Counted from the first letter of the stretch, positions 24,662 through 33,491 are shown. The stretch: DNA of 64,000 bases from Bacillus sp. SJS (GCF_000732485.2 NZ_JAQV02000015.1:1-64000), one strand, 5' to 3'. Notes: generated from the sequence alone by a model not told the origin. Translations and numbers: made by a program.

Positions 24662-26794
24662 TTATTCAGCCGGGTCAATGTTAATAACAGGGGGCTCTTC
24701 GCCGTATTTCTTCTGCAAATCCACATAAGCTTTCACTACCCTGGCAGCGATGTCTTTGTTGATGTTCTTCTCGGCATATGGGACGACTACGCTAAGAGCA
24801 ATTTGCGGTTCATCGGTGGGATAGTAGCCTACAAAATTTATGTTATAGGTTTTTTCCGTAAGATCTGAATCAGGGTATCTGTAGGTAGTTTGAGCAGTGC
24901 CGGTTTTACCGGATACATCGAGGCCTGGGAACTTGCCGGCAGCGGTTCCGCCCGTTTGTGTTACGGCTTTAAATCCCCTTTGGACCTGTCTGATTTCTGC
25001 TGAAGTGTTGTTAATCCGGTTTAATACCTTTGGTTCCTTGTCCAGATGAAACGGGCCCAGCCCCTTTTCAGATGTGGGTTCATGAACCGATTTTACGACT
25101 CTTGGCTGAATGCGGTATCCGCCGTTTGCTATAACGGAAACATATTGAGCCAGCTGGAGCGGTGTATAGGTGTCCAGCTGTCCGATGGAAAAGTCTAAGA
25201 GCTGTCCGACATTATCAGGGTCTGTTCTGTATCCATGCGATTCATTGGGGAGATCAATTCCGGTTTCTCTCCCTAAACCAAATTGATAGTACCCATTTCT
25301 CAAGGTCTCGAAATCTTTAAAGCTCCCTTTAAACGTTCCATTCTCCACGTACGAGAATCCGGCAATATTTTCAATGACCGCTTTAAACATGTAGATGTTC
25401 GAGCTCTTTTTTAACGCTGTTATATCACTTACCGAGCCAAGTGACCGATTGCCGGCAGAGGACTTGGTGGCCGTATTTTTAAATGTCATAGGAGCATCAT
25501 AATAGACTTTGCTGACAGGCATTCCATTTTGATAAGCCGTGAGAACTGTTGCGCCCTTCACCACGGATCCCATCTCATACTGTCCTGTAAAAGCTCCATA
25601 AGAATAATCCAGCGGCTTGCTGCTTTTTCTGAAATCATATTGCTTTCCAGCCATTGAAAGAATGTCTCCATTATTAGGATCCATTACCACTGCAAAAGCA
25701 CTGCTCACAAGCCGGTTGCCAGCTGTTCTTCTTCCCTTAATAATTTCTTCTTCAAGAATTTTCTCAATTTCTTTTTGAAGCTCCATATCAAATGTCAGCT
25801 GCAGATCGTAGCCCCGTCTGCCAGTACTGATAACTTCTTCAGACACGTTGCCGTCCCGGTCGGTTGTATATTGGATTTTAGACTTGGAGGCATTTAAAAA
25901 CTGCTCATACTGCATTTCAATGTACCCTTTGCCGACCCGGTCATTCCTTGAATACCCACGGGCTTGAAAATAATCCATGCGCTCTCGCGGCAGGCCTTCT
26001 TGAGAGGTTGTGACCTTGCCGAGAATTGGCCCTAGTACATTGCCATAAGGATATTGCCTGTCCCAGTCCGTGATGATGTTCAATCCCGGCATTTTTTCAA
26101 GATTTTCCGAGACTCGGGCTATCTCATCATTGGTCAGCATGACATCCGGTCCTGGCTTTTCATCCTTAGGCAGAATCTGAGCTTTAATAATTTGCGGCTC
26201 ATATTGGTACCCGGAGGAAAACCGTTTAAAAAGAACGGCAATGGATAGCTGCCTTTCACTTTGCTTCATTTTTTGAATTTCTGCTTGAGGGACCCTTTCA
26301 ATTTGAAGCTGATATTGCTCTTTTCCATCCAGCTCCAGCTCTTTTTTCTTAAGGAGCTTCTTTGCTTCTTCCGGATTAGCGGACAGCCAGTAATCCTTTA
26401 TGTCCCTGCTGCTCTCCTGCTCCCGAATCTTTTTAAGAGCTTCTGATTCGATCTCAATATAGTTAATCAGTTCCCTTGCGGTTTTTATTTTATTCTCCGG
26501 CTTCGTTTTCTTATCAACCGTATATGTAATAGCAGGAACCCCGATATTATCAACAACCACTCTGCCATAGCGGTCAAACATTTTGCCTCTTGGAGCAGGA
26601 TAGGATGATACATTGGTCTCCGTTCTGGATAGTTCCTTATTAAACTCTTCTCCCCGGACAATCTGCACAATCCCTAAACGGATGATCACCAGAACAAAAA
26701 CAAAGAATACCGCAAAAAACAATATATTTATCCGCCGCAATCTGGTCTTTTTTATGCCGCGGTTTTCGGAAGTATTTGTGGCCGTCTCAGTCAT
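24662..26794 (-). CDS. Class B penicillin-binding protein (PbpA/PbpH type transpeptidase)
   Basis: 710 residues. A short cytoplasmic N-terminus and one membrane helix (about 25-45), then the dimerisation domain (APRGKMFDRYGR), then the transpeptidase. Active-site motifs: SxxK as GSVVK, SSN, and KTGTAQ. Length and motifs match the Bacillus PbpA/PbpH group of rod-elongation transpeptidases that crosslink septal-independent side-wall peptidoglycan. Monocistronic with its own terminator. Confidence 0.92.
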   Translation of the reverse strand: MTETATNTSENRGIKKTRLRRINILFFAVFFVFVLVIIRLGIVQIVRGEEFNKELSRTETNVSSYPAPRGKMFDRYGRVVVDNIGVPAITYTVDKKTKPENKIKTARELINYIEIESEALKKIREQESSRDIKDYWLSANPEEAKKLLKKKELELDGKEQYQLQIERVPQAEIQKMKQSERQLSIAVLFKRFSSGYQYEPQIIKAQILPKDEKPGPDVMLTNDEIARVSENLEKMPGLNIITDWDRQYPYGNVLGPILGKVTTSQEGLPRERMDYFQARGYSRNDRVGKGYIEMQYEQFLNASKSKIQYTTDRDGNVSEEVISTGRRGYDLQLTFDMELQKEIEKILEEEIIKGRRTAGNRLVSSAFAVVMDPNNGDILSMAGKQYDFRKSSKPLDYSYGAFTGQYEMGSVVKGATVLTAYQNGMPVSKVYYDAPMTFKNTATKSSAGNRSLGSVSDITALKKSSNIYMFKAVIENIAGFSYVENGTFKGSFKDFETLRNGYYQFGLGRETGIDLPNESHGYRTDPDNVGQLLDFSIGQLDTYTPLQLAQYVSVIANGGYRIQPRVVKSVHEPTSEKGLGPFHLDKEPKVLNRINNTSAEIRQVQRGFKAVTQTGGTAAGKFPGLDVSGKTGTAQTTYRYPDSDLTEKTYNINFVGYYPTDEPQIALSVVVPYAEKNINKDIAARVVKAYVDLQKKYGEEPPVINIDPAE

Positions 26795-26911
26795 CTGATA
26801 TATTCCCCTTCCTCATAAATGCAAAATAACTCGCTCTTTTATTCTACATTTTTTTACAAGGGAATAATACCCACTTTAAACACAATGAAATTTTCTTAGT
26901 GAAACAGGTGG

Positions 26912-27376
26912 TTATTCGCTGGCTGACGGTATAAAATCATCATCCATCCACTTCTGAAATAAATAGATAGGCACAGCTACCGCCAAACAAAGCATATATA
27001 CTCAAAGTGGAGTCATGTTCACGAGCTTATAAATGCCTAAATGTTCAAATACGGCATTGAGTATAAAGGCCTGCACAGCATCGATCGCAGCGTTTAGCAG
27101 CATATAGCGCATACAATCACCATATGTAAGTGCTAATATGAGGGTGGTGCCTATAAAAAACACTCCATAAACAAACGAAGTTACATCGGTTAGAATGGGA
27201 ATTTTTTCTTTAACCTCAAACCATTGAAACCGGTTTGCCATCTGGAAAAGAATCGTCAGGAGAATAGAACCAAATAATGCAGAACCAACGAATCGCTTCA
27301 GGTTTTTCTTATGAGAGAAAAAGAGGAGAAAAAAAGGGCAAATGAATAAGGACCATAAAATTATCTGATTCAGCAT
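26912..27376 (-). pseudogene. Small multi-helix membrane protein with an in-frame TGA
   Basis: A 124-residue frame with about four hydrophobic helices ends at TGA 27004-27002. Directly after the stop, the same frame continues for 29 codons as a convincing membrane helix and tail (VYMLCLAVAVPIYLFQKW, then DDDFIPSASE) before TAA at 26912. The natural protein is therefore probably ~154 residues, with TGA replacing a sense codon such as TGG or CGA. It resembles the uncharacterised small membrane proteins common in Bacillus, perhaps the CBO0543 group; family assignment is uncertain. A premature stop or sequence error. Confidence 0.65.
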
Positions 27377-27422
27377 ACATTTCCTCCACTTTTTTTATCA
27401 GTTTCAGCAAAAAAACGGAGTC

Positions 27423-28112
27423 CTATTCCATATTCTCTACATCCACCCTAAAAACGCCCGCTGGTTTCCTGATTTCATAAAAGATTTCTGCAGGGCTGTC
27501 TATTTTTTCGGAAACGACTACGCAATAAATCATGATTGCTTCTTTTTCTTCCTTAATTCTGATCCGTTTAATGCCAAGCTTCAGAGCCTCTAATTCATGA
27601 AGCAGCTTCGTAAGGTTGGTGTCTTTTGAAATAGAAATTTTCACTTTGAATTCTTTTTCTCCCAAGCGTCTAATCACAAACTTCTCCAGCAGAAAAGGAA
27701 GGATTCTTACACCAGAAAAAATGAAAGCAACTCCAGCAAGGGCTTCCATGTAAAAGCCCGCTCCTATGGTAATTCCGATTGCAGCTGAGGCAAATACGAG
27801 CGCAGCAGTTGTAAGCCCGGAGATAACCTCGTTGTGTCTTCTCAGAATGACACCTGCTCCCAAAAAACCAATGCCGCTAATCACGTACGAGGGAATTCGG
27901 CCAGGATCCATTGGACGGGAATAGGCTTCTGCATACATAAAAGCAGACTCGTATGAAACAAGTGTTAGCAGGCAAGCTGTTACTGAAATAATCAAGCATG
28001 TTTTCAAGCCCAGGGGTTTCCCCTTTAATTCTCTTTCCAATCCAATTATGATGCCTGCAATGGCCGAAAAGCTCAGCTTCATCAGGACATCAACATGCAG
28101 GACCTCCCCCAT
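27423..28112 (-). CDS. MgtC/SapB-family membrane protein
   Basis: About 229 residues. The MgtC domain has LSFSAIAGIIIGLERELKGK, GIGFLGAGVILRR and LTTAALVFASAAIGI, with five helices in the first ~150 residues, then a C-terminal ACT-like soluble domain. MgtC proteins are linked to magnesium homeostasis and acid or host survival; the function in free-living Bacillus is unclear. ATG 28112 follows GGAGGG. Confidence 0.85.
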   Translation of the reverse strand: MGEVLHVDVLMKLSFSAIAGIIIGLERELKGKPLGLKTCLIISVTACLLTLVSYESAFMYAEAYSRPMDPGRIPSYVISGIGFLGAGVILRRHNEVISGLTTAALVFASAAIGITIGAGFYMEALAGVAFIFSGVRILPFLLEKFVIRRLGEKEFKVKISISKDTNLTKLLHELEALKLGIKRIRIKEEKEAIMIYCVVVSEKIDSPAEIFYEIRKPAGVFRVDVENME

Positions 28113-28213
28113 CTCATCCCTCCTCAATCCATACCTTTCTTAAGTATATAAACCGCTGGTGTAAAATATTTCTGGGGAAAGGAATCCGATTTTTTATGTA
28201 TGCCTAAGTTTAC

Positions 28214-28237
28214 AAAAGGATCAGCTTCTCCTGATCC
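28214..28237 (-). terminator. Hairpin terminator (weak tail)
   Basis: GGATCAG (28218-28224) pairs with CTGATCC (28231-28237); on the minus strand four Ts follow. It lies just after the orphan coding fragment at 28260-28436. Confidence 0.5.
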
Positions 28238-28259
28238 CCTGCAGTCCATCTTGCTCTGT

Positions 28260-28436
28260 CTATTTAACCTGGCCGAAATAAAACAGATGGTTTACCCACT
28301 CCGGGCCTACCTGCTCCAAAGAGAAATTCCCGCTCATATCCTCTTGCAGGATGACTAATGAAGGTGATAGGGTCAGAATGGATTGAAACCTGCATAGACT
28401 TAATTTAATTGAATACTCAGGCTCCAATAAGTAAAC
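28260..28436 (-). pseudogene. Possible 3' gene fragment
   Basis: The 350-bp gap 28130-28479 has no full gene, but one minus-strand frame is open from about 28478 to TAG at 28260. It reads like real protein (SLVILQEDMSGNFSLEQVGP, then EWVNHLFYFGQVK) and is followed by a hairpin terminator. No start codon with a ribosome binding site is found, so it is probably the end of a decayed gene. I do not recognise the family. The rest of the gap holds the promoter region of the DUF6526 gene. Confidence 0.35.
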
Positions 28437-28479
28437 TAAAGAGGAAATAAAATATAAAAATGTAAACGGAGAGGGTAAA

Positions 28480-28914
28480 ATGGAGACACAAAATTACAAA
28501 AACCACACACGGATGCACCCGCTTTATCATTATGTTCTAACCGTATTGCTTCTCGGTATGCTGATCTCAGCAGTTATTCATGCAGTCAATGCGATGAGCA
28601 GCGGGGAAAATGTGTTCCAGGCCTTTATCATACTGCTTACTGCAGCAAGTGTTGTCATCATTGGTGTGCTCGTGCGGACGTACACGTTAAAAGCACAGGA
28701 CCGAGCTATACGTGCGGAAGAAAACCTGCGCCACTATGTTCTAACAGGAAAATTGCTGAATCCCTCGTTGACTGTGAAACAAGCCGTCGCTTTAAGGTTT
28801 GCATCTGACAAAGAGCTGCCAGCCTTAAGTGAAAAAGCAGCGGCAGAGAACTTAAAGCCTGATGATATTAAGAAGCTTATTCTGGACTGGAGAGCGGATC
28901 ACTATAGGATATGA
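28480..28914 (+). CDS. DUF6526-like small membrane protein
   Basis: 144 residues beginning METQNYKNHTRMHPLYHYVL. Two hydrophobic helices (about 17-36 and 47-65) are followed by a soluble helical tail (LKAQDRAIRAEENLRHYVLT). The QNYKNH opening and layout fit DUF6526; function unknown. Start follows GGAGAGGG. A strong terminator follows. Confidence 0.75.
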   Translation: METQNYKNHTRMHPLYHYVLTVLLLGMLISAVIHAVNAMSSGENVFQAFIILLTAASVVIIGVLVRTYTLKAQDRAIRAEENLRHYVLTGKLLNPSLTVKQAVALRFASDKELPALSEKAAAENLKPDDIKKLILDWRADHYRI

Positions 28915-28944
28915 TCTTAACCTAATCTCACTGTGACAGACGTA

Positions 28945-28986
28945 AAAATGAAGCACCATCCATTAAAATGGATGGTGCTTCATTTT
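28945..28986. terminator. Strong bidirectional terminator
   Basis: A perfect 18-bp stem with a 6-base loop (TTAAAA), shared by the convergent DUF6526 and VOC genes. Confidence 0.92.
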
Positions 28987-28998
28987 TATAGTGGCCTC

Positions 28999-29379
28999 TT
29001 ACTTCTTTTCCATTACAGCGAAATAATTCCCTTCACAGTCTGCAAAATTAAAGACCCGGCCAGATGGCATTTCCACTAACTCGCCAACTGTCACGTGTTT
29101 GCTGGATAAATCCGTATATAATTGATCCAAGTTGTCAGTGAAAAATAATAAGGACGGTGTCCCTAAATTTAATTCAGGCGACATTTTTGCAATGAATTCT
29201 TTGTTGTGGAGAACGATTGTGGTTTCTGAATCATTGGCTGGAGCAATTTCAATCCATCTCATTCCCTGACCGTTATCTTCATCAGAAATGACTTGGAAGC
29301 CTGCTTTTTCCGTCCAAAATTTCACAACCTCATCCTGGTTGTTTACATACAGCATGATTTGTCCAATTTTTTGAATCAT
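28999..29379 (-). CDS. VOC-superfamily (glyoxalase/dioxygenase-fold) protein
   Basis: 126 residues starting MIQKIGQIMLYVNNQDEVVK. Two beta-alpha-beta-beta-beta modules typical of the vicinal oxygen chelate fold, ending NFADCEGNYFAVME, the common C-terminal metal-site pattern. The substrate is unknown. The upstream frame has no ribosome binding site, while GGAG precedes ATG 29379. This is the last ordinary chromosomal gene before the transposon. Confidence 0.8.
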   Translation of the reverse strand: MIQKIGQIMLYVNNQDEVVKFWTEKAGFQVISDEDNGQGMRWIEIAPANDSETTIVLHNKEFIAKMSPELNLGTPSLLFFTDNLDQLYTDLSSKHVTVGELVEMPSGRVFNFADCEGNYFAVMEKK

Positions 29380-29506
29380 TCGTCCCCACTCCTTTTTGTC
29401 ACTTTTCTGAAATTTTACCACCTTCTGTATTATTGGACAATGAGAAATGCTAAGCTTCAGCTATGAATACTAGGAATTTCATTGTGAATTTAGGCAGTCC
29501 TCAAAT

Positions 29507-29552
29507 AAAATAAAGCATAAACTGTCGCATTGGACAATTTATGCTTTATTTT
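29507..29552 (-). terminator. Probable ssrA terminator, displaced by the transposon
   Basis: A perfect 15-bp inverted repeat (29507-29521 with 29538-29552) with a 16-base loop and a T-rich tail on the minus strand. It is not near the end of any local gene. Removing the 22.85-kb element and one target copy would place it about 40 bp after the 3' end of ssrA in the correct orientation, so it is best read as the tmRNA terminator. Confidence 0.7.
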
Positions 29553-29560
29553 GCATCTAT

Positions 29561-29763
29561 TGTGACTTAAAGCATATTTTCGCCAAAAACTTAAGCATAA
29601 AGTTGCCAGCCCTTGAGCTACATGGGCTATGTAGGATTTTAAAAAATCTAAATGATAAAATATATAAAGCAAAATAAAAAATTAAAGTTAAAAGCGGGAT
29701 TTTAATATACTTTAGGCAAGGTTTTGCTTAAATTTTAAACTTTAGGCAAAATTATGATTAAAC
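29561..29763. repeat. Transposon left end: four TnsB-like sites
   Basis: Sites at 29567-29584 and 29590-29607 point inward; sites at 29715-29732 and 29745-29763 point outward (GGCAA...TTAAA). All fit TTTAAGCATAWTTTTGCC with a few changes. The wide spacing resembles the Tn7 left end, but the opposed orientation does not. Confidence 0.75.
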
Positions 29764-29783
29764 ATATATAACCACATCATTGG

Positions 29784-30011
29784 CTATTGTTTGTCCCCTC
29801 TTTCCTGCTGATAATTTTCGATATATTCTCCAAGTTCTCTGTCTGTACCATATTCATTATTTTTCTCGTCTATTTTATAATGACTGCGATTACTTGGTCC
29901 ACTGTCAGAATTCAAGGCTTGGAGAAAGTGCCCCAGACCAATAAGAATCAAAATTGAAAAGTGGATAATTTTTCTTTCTTTTCGGTCTTGATTAGGCTGC
30001 TGCTGCACCAA
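29784..30011 (-). CDS. Small hypothetical protein
   Basis: 75 residues with one hydrophobic helix (IIHFSILILIGLGHF, about 14-28) and a charged tail. The start is TTG, with AGAGGA upstream at slightly long spacing. It is the cargo gene closest to the left end and is divergent from the 87-residue gene. No family recognised; it may be spurious. Confidence 0.35.
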   Translation of the reverse strand: MVQQQPNQDRKERKIIHFSILILIGLGHFLQALNSDSGPSNRSHYKIDEKNNEYGTDRELGEYIENYQQERGDKQ

Positions 30012-30053
30012 ATATTCATATTCCTCTTCTACACAACTCTACGTGAAGAGTAT

Positions 30054-30317
30054 ATGTTTGACGTTCCAAAGCCAAATTCAGCCCCTGAAGCAATAGCAAA
30101 GTTGTTAGAACAAAATGGTGCTGGTAACTCCTGTTATGTGATTTCCTGGGATGAAGAAATTGATGGCAAAGAGCTACCATTATTAACTGCCTTAGAACAA
30201 GCTGTTGGGATGGGGATGCCGTCAATCATTTCCTGTATCCCAGATAAACTCGTTTATTTTGAAGCTGAGCAAGAAGTTCTTCCTTCCCCAAGATTTTTAT
30301 TAAAAAGGCAACAGTAA
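30054..30317 (+). CDS. Small hypothetical cargo protein
   Basis: 87 residues starting MFDVPKPNSAPEAIAKLLEQ. Soluble, mixed alpha/beta look, with SCYVISWDEEIDGKELPLLT in the middle. Only a weak GAAGAG precedes the start. A hairpin follows the stop. I recognise no family. Confidence 0.5.
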   Translation: MFDVPKPNSAPEAIAKLLEQNGAGNSCYVISWDEEIDGKELPLLTALEQAVGMGMPSIISCIPDKLVYFEAEQEVLPSPRFLLKRQQ

Positions 30318-30330
30318 AAAAGAAATGCAA

Positions 30331-30362
30331 AATAGGACTTCCAATTCTGGAGTCCTATTCTT
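30331..30362 (+). terminator. Hairpin after the small cargo gene
   Basis: AATAGGACT (30331-30339) pairs with AGTCCTATT (30351-30359); the T-tract is weak. Confidence 0.5.
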
Positions 30363-30464
30363 AAATAAAAAATCAACATTATCCTTTAACAGAGCCAAGT
30401 TTTTAGCAATGGAATTTTAATTATGAAAGTATGACTACGATATCTGGAAAAGTACACAAATCAT

Positions 30465-31055
30465 TTATTTTAAATTTGAATTAATAAAATCCACTAATTT
30501 ATCTGTAAAATGTACTGCTATTGGTTCATTCTTTGTTTTATCGTTTAAATTAAGAACTGTAATTTTAAAAATGATATTCTTATAAACTAACATTGATTCA
30601 TCATAAGTAGCTAAAACCTCTTTATTTTTTAAGCCATAAGGTACAGATTGATCCCAATATAGCATATCGTTATCCATTGGTTTTTCTAAATAAATTAAGT
30701 CAAGTACAGTAACAACGTTAGTATTATTGTTTTCAAAAAAAACTCTTTCATTAGTTTCCTTGCCGTCCATTTTGCCTCCTATCGTAAGAAATTCCCTTTT
30801 CCCAAAAGATGCTTTTTTTCCGACAATGGTTATTTGAGTATCTGTAGATGCCCCTTTAAATTGAAAACCTTCTACCTTTATTGAATTTCCTAACTCGTTT
30901 AATAAAGATTGATATCTGTCATATGTTATAAGCTCAGGTTTCTTTTTTTCGGCATGTACCTTTGTTGTTGTATGGACACCCTGATTTTCATTTAAATTGC
31001 AGCCTACTAACATAAAAAGTGCTAAAAGAATTGAAAATCTCACAAATCTCCTCAT
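30465..31055 (-). CDS. Hypothetical lipoprotein
   Basis: 196 residues. A signal with lipobox LVGC (Cys about residue 19) means it is lipid-anchored on the outer face of the membrane. The mature part is mixed beta (VEGFQFKGASTDTQITIVGK, then KREFLTIGGKMDGKETNERV). No family recognised. It is divergent from the secreted protein at 31204, sharing a 148-bp A/T-rich promoter region, which suggests the pair may act together. Confidence 0.7.
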   Translation of the reverse strand: MRRFVRFSILLALFMLVGCNLNENQGVHTTTKVHAEKKKPELITYDRYQSLLNELGNSIKVEGFQFKGASTDTQITIVGKKASFGKREFLTIGGKMDGKETNERVFFENNNTNVVTVLDLIYLEKPMDNDMLYWDQSVPYGLKNKEVLATYDESMLVYKNIIFKITVLNLNDKTKNEPIAVHFTDKLVDFINSNLK

Positions 31056-31203
31056 TACTTCACCAACCTATTTTTTAAACTATTATAATACATATCCATA
31101 TATAAACAAATATGTTATTTTTTAAATAAATTGTTGTTTTTTTTTAAAAAAGTAATATATTGTAAAAGTAAGAAACCAATACCATATATTAGGGGGAAGT
31201 TCG

Positions 31204-31905
31204 ATGAAGAAAAAACAAACTGTTTTGGCATCATTAGCTTTAATTACTGGATTAAGTCTGTATGGCGGTTCTAGTGCAAGCGCAGAAATTGGAACATATA
31301 GCAATACAATGGATTCAGCAGACTACAGTAAATACATAACCAATACTGGAGTGCAACCAATATCAACAGTGGATTATAACTTATTAGGTAGTGTAACTTC
31401 TACAGGTGTAGAACCGGCTTATATAATCAATGCTAGAGGTTCAGGTACTAGATATGTATACGAGTCATTTACAATGTCAAGCACTTCACCTGTAACTAAA
31501 GCTCACTATGTATCAAGAGTAGGATTTGAAAACAGAACTACAAAGGCAGTTCCTTTAGAATACAGTCAACAAAATAGTGAAACAGTAGATTGGAGAGTAA
31601 GTTCAAATATAACTGCTGAAGCCAGTCTTGGAAATAAGTTCTTAGCTGATCTTAAGGCTTCAACATCAGTTGAAGTAGAAAAACAAAAAAACGTAGCTTC
31701 ATCAAACACTGTAACCTTTACAATAGAGATTCCTGTAAATAAATATGGAAAAATTACCCGTTGGAAAGACGGACAAAAGGGAGTTGGTACTGCAAGATAC
31801 AAAAAATATATTAATGGTACCCATGTAGGAATGCGTAGTGAAAGAGCAAGTGGATCTGGAGTTAAAAATGCAGATGAATACGAAGGGGTAGTAAGTTCTC
31901 TTTAA
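31204..31905 (+). CDS. Secreted protein, possible beta-pore-forming type
   Basis: 233 residues. Signal peptide MKKKQTVLASLALITG to about SASA (residue 27). The mature part has long alternating Ser/Thr-rich strands (VSSNITAEASLGNKFLADLK, then SNTVTFTIEIPVNKYGKITR), a pattern seen in aerolysin/ETX-MTX2-like toxins and other beta-rich secreted proteins. That comparison rests on pattern only. RBS AGGGGGAAG. Codon use is more A/T-rich than the chromosomal neighbours, as expected for cargo. A terminator follows. Confidence 0.65.
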   Translation: MKKKQTVLASLALITGLSLYGGSSASAEIGTYSNTMDSADYSKYITNTGVQPISTVDYNLLGSVTSTGVEPAYIINARGSGTRYVYESFTMSSTSPVTKAHYVSRVGFENRTTKAVPLEYSQQNSETVDWRVSSNITAEASLGNKFLADLKASTSVEVEKQKNVASSNTVTFTIEIPVNKYGKITRWKDGQKGVGTARYKKYINGTHVGMRSERASGSGVKNADEYEGVVSSL

Positions 31906-31925
31906 AATAAAAGAACATTAAAACG

Positions 31926-31957
31926 AACCATCCTAGGCTTGACCTAGGGTGGTTTTT
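31926..31957 (+). terminator. Terminator of the secreted-protein gene
   Basis: A 12-bp stem (31926-31937 with 31943-31954, one G-U), a 5-base loop and five Ts. Confidence 0.85.
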
Positions 31958-32041
31958 AAATTATCGGCTTTGTTAAAGTTCAATGTTGAAATAAGGATAA
32001 AATTTGGGAATCCCAAAAGAAAAGGAATTTCCTCTTCAAAT

Positions 32042-32458
32042 TTATTGGAATAGCGATTTAATCCAAGCTGCATCGGATGTTTTAAGTAATTTGAGGGCGC
32101 TTTGTGCAACTTTAGCGTAATCTTCATCTGTTAGAGCATCTTCGTAACTAAACCATATGCCGTCATCTTCTAAAAATTTTGCTCCTAGCCTAAACCGTTC
32201 ATTTATATGGTGGGCAGTAACTTTGGTTGGTGGTATTTTTTCTCCAAAATACATTGTTGTTCCTTCTTTAGGACATGTTGCTAACTCGATAACAAATGAA
32301 CCTCCCCATTTGTTGAATTGAAAAGTAATCAAATCAATATTGGTTTCATTGACTGTTCTAAGATGAGGAAAGGACCCTTTAAATCCTTGCTCTCTCAAAA
32401 TTGGTATTACTTCCTGTTTTATGGCGTTCTCCATCATTTTTCTTTCAGTAGTAGCCAT
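32042..32458 (-). CDS. DUF4304-domain protein
   Basis: 138 residues. DUF4304 features: LREQGFKGSFPHLRTVNETN near residues 20-40, then FQFNKWGGSFVIELA. The family is often found beside toxins as possible immunity proteins (recalled); no toxin is adjacent here. It lies directly downstream of a decayed IS1595 transposase on the same strand, and a GGCTTTGTTAAAG motif resembling an IS1595 end lies beyond its stop (31965), so it may be a passenger of that element. Confidence 0.75.
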   Translation of the reverse strand: MATTERKMMENAIKQEVIPILREQGFKGSFPHLRTVNETNIDLITFQFNKWGGSFVIELATCPKEGTTMYFGEKIPPTKVTAHHINERFRLGAKFLEDDGIWFSYEDALTDEDYAKVAQSALKLLKTSDAAWIKSLFQ

Positions 32459-32484
32459 TTGATTTCCCCTCTTATTTAGTAAAG

Positions 32485-33491
32485 TTAAACAGATAATTTT
32501 AATTGACGTAGACTTCTGTAAGTATCAGTCATTTCATATACGAATGATGATAACAAGAAATCTTTGATATTATGTTTTTTGTTTTCATTGCTGCGACTGT
32601 CAATAAACAAGAACCAAGCAAGATAATTGTTGAGATACTTGGTTGATACACCCTTAAACCGTTCAATCCACAGCTTCAAACTAGAGTGGAGACCATTAAC
32701 ATTTTGTATTTGGTACAAACCCTTGATAATGTGCTTTCCATCGTTTGAATTAATCCGGTAATGTTCTAATTCTTTATCTTTGACGTAGGTCTTGTAAGCT
32801 CTCCAAGCATCCGTTACAAGCACGTTGTTGGATTTCAGTTTAGAGCCAATCAAATTCTCAACTTTTGTTTTAACGACACGACCCATACAGTCACCCTTTG
32901 AGGCAGTTGACTTTGTACGGTCTCTTGCAACAAGAACACATACTTGTTCGTGGCTAATTTCTCTATGTTTTGATTTTCCGCCACGCTTTCGAGGTTTACG
33001 CTCAGTTATGCCACGTTGCCCTTTTTGAGAGTATAGGAAATAGTTTTCGTCAACTTCGACAATACCTTCAAATTGTTCAAAATCCATTTGTTTAAGAGCC
33101 GTTAACAGCTTGTGTCCAAGTAACCCCTACAATTTCAGCAGATTTTCGTAGGGAGTATCCATTGAACATACAGTCAACAAATGTAATCCATTCGTCGCCT
33201 TTTCGAGTACGAAAGAGAATTGTGTTCGTAGTGTCTGTAAATTTTTCACTACAGCATTTGCAACGGTACCGTTGACGACTATTATATTTACCAAATCGAA
33301 CGACGTGCTCCGAGGAACAATGGGGGCATTCAAAGCCTTCTTTAAAGCCAGCTCTCTTATTTCGTTAATTAACTTACACCAGTAGATGATGCAGGATCAA
33401 CATAGCGTTTCAACAGATGATACGCTCTTTCTTTTTGAGTAGAGTTTAAACTACCTAAATGTTTCAGTAAGTTATTAAACGATCTGTTCAT
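32485..33491 (-). pseudogene. Decayed IS1595-family (ISXO2-like) transposase
   Basis: Three frames together rebuild one transposase. The N-terminus (NNLLKHLGSLNSTQKERAYH) is at 33491-33369; the zinc-ribbon part (CPHCSSEHVVRFGKYNSRQR) at about 33340-33110; the ISXO2 catalytic part (FEGIVEVDENYF, then CVLVARDR and VLVTDAWRAYK) at 33087-32485. At least two frameshifts and a small deletion (the expected tryptophan/tyrosine segment after VGVTW) separate them. The enzyme cannot be made intact. Confidence 0.85.

Noticed and set aside
29507-29552. Hairpin as terminator of the VOC gene
   Set aside because: It lies upstream of that minus-strand gene, not after it, so it cannot end it; the displaced ssrA terminator explains both position and direction.
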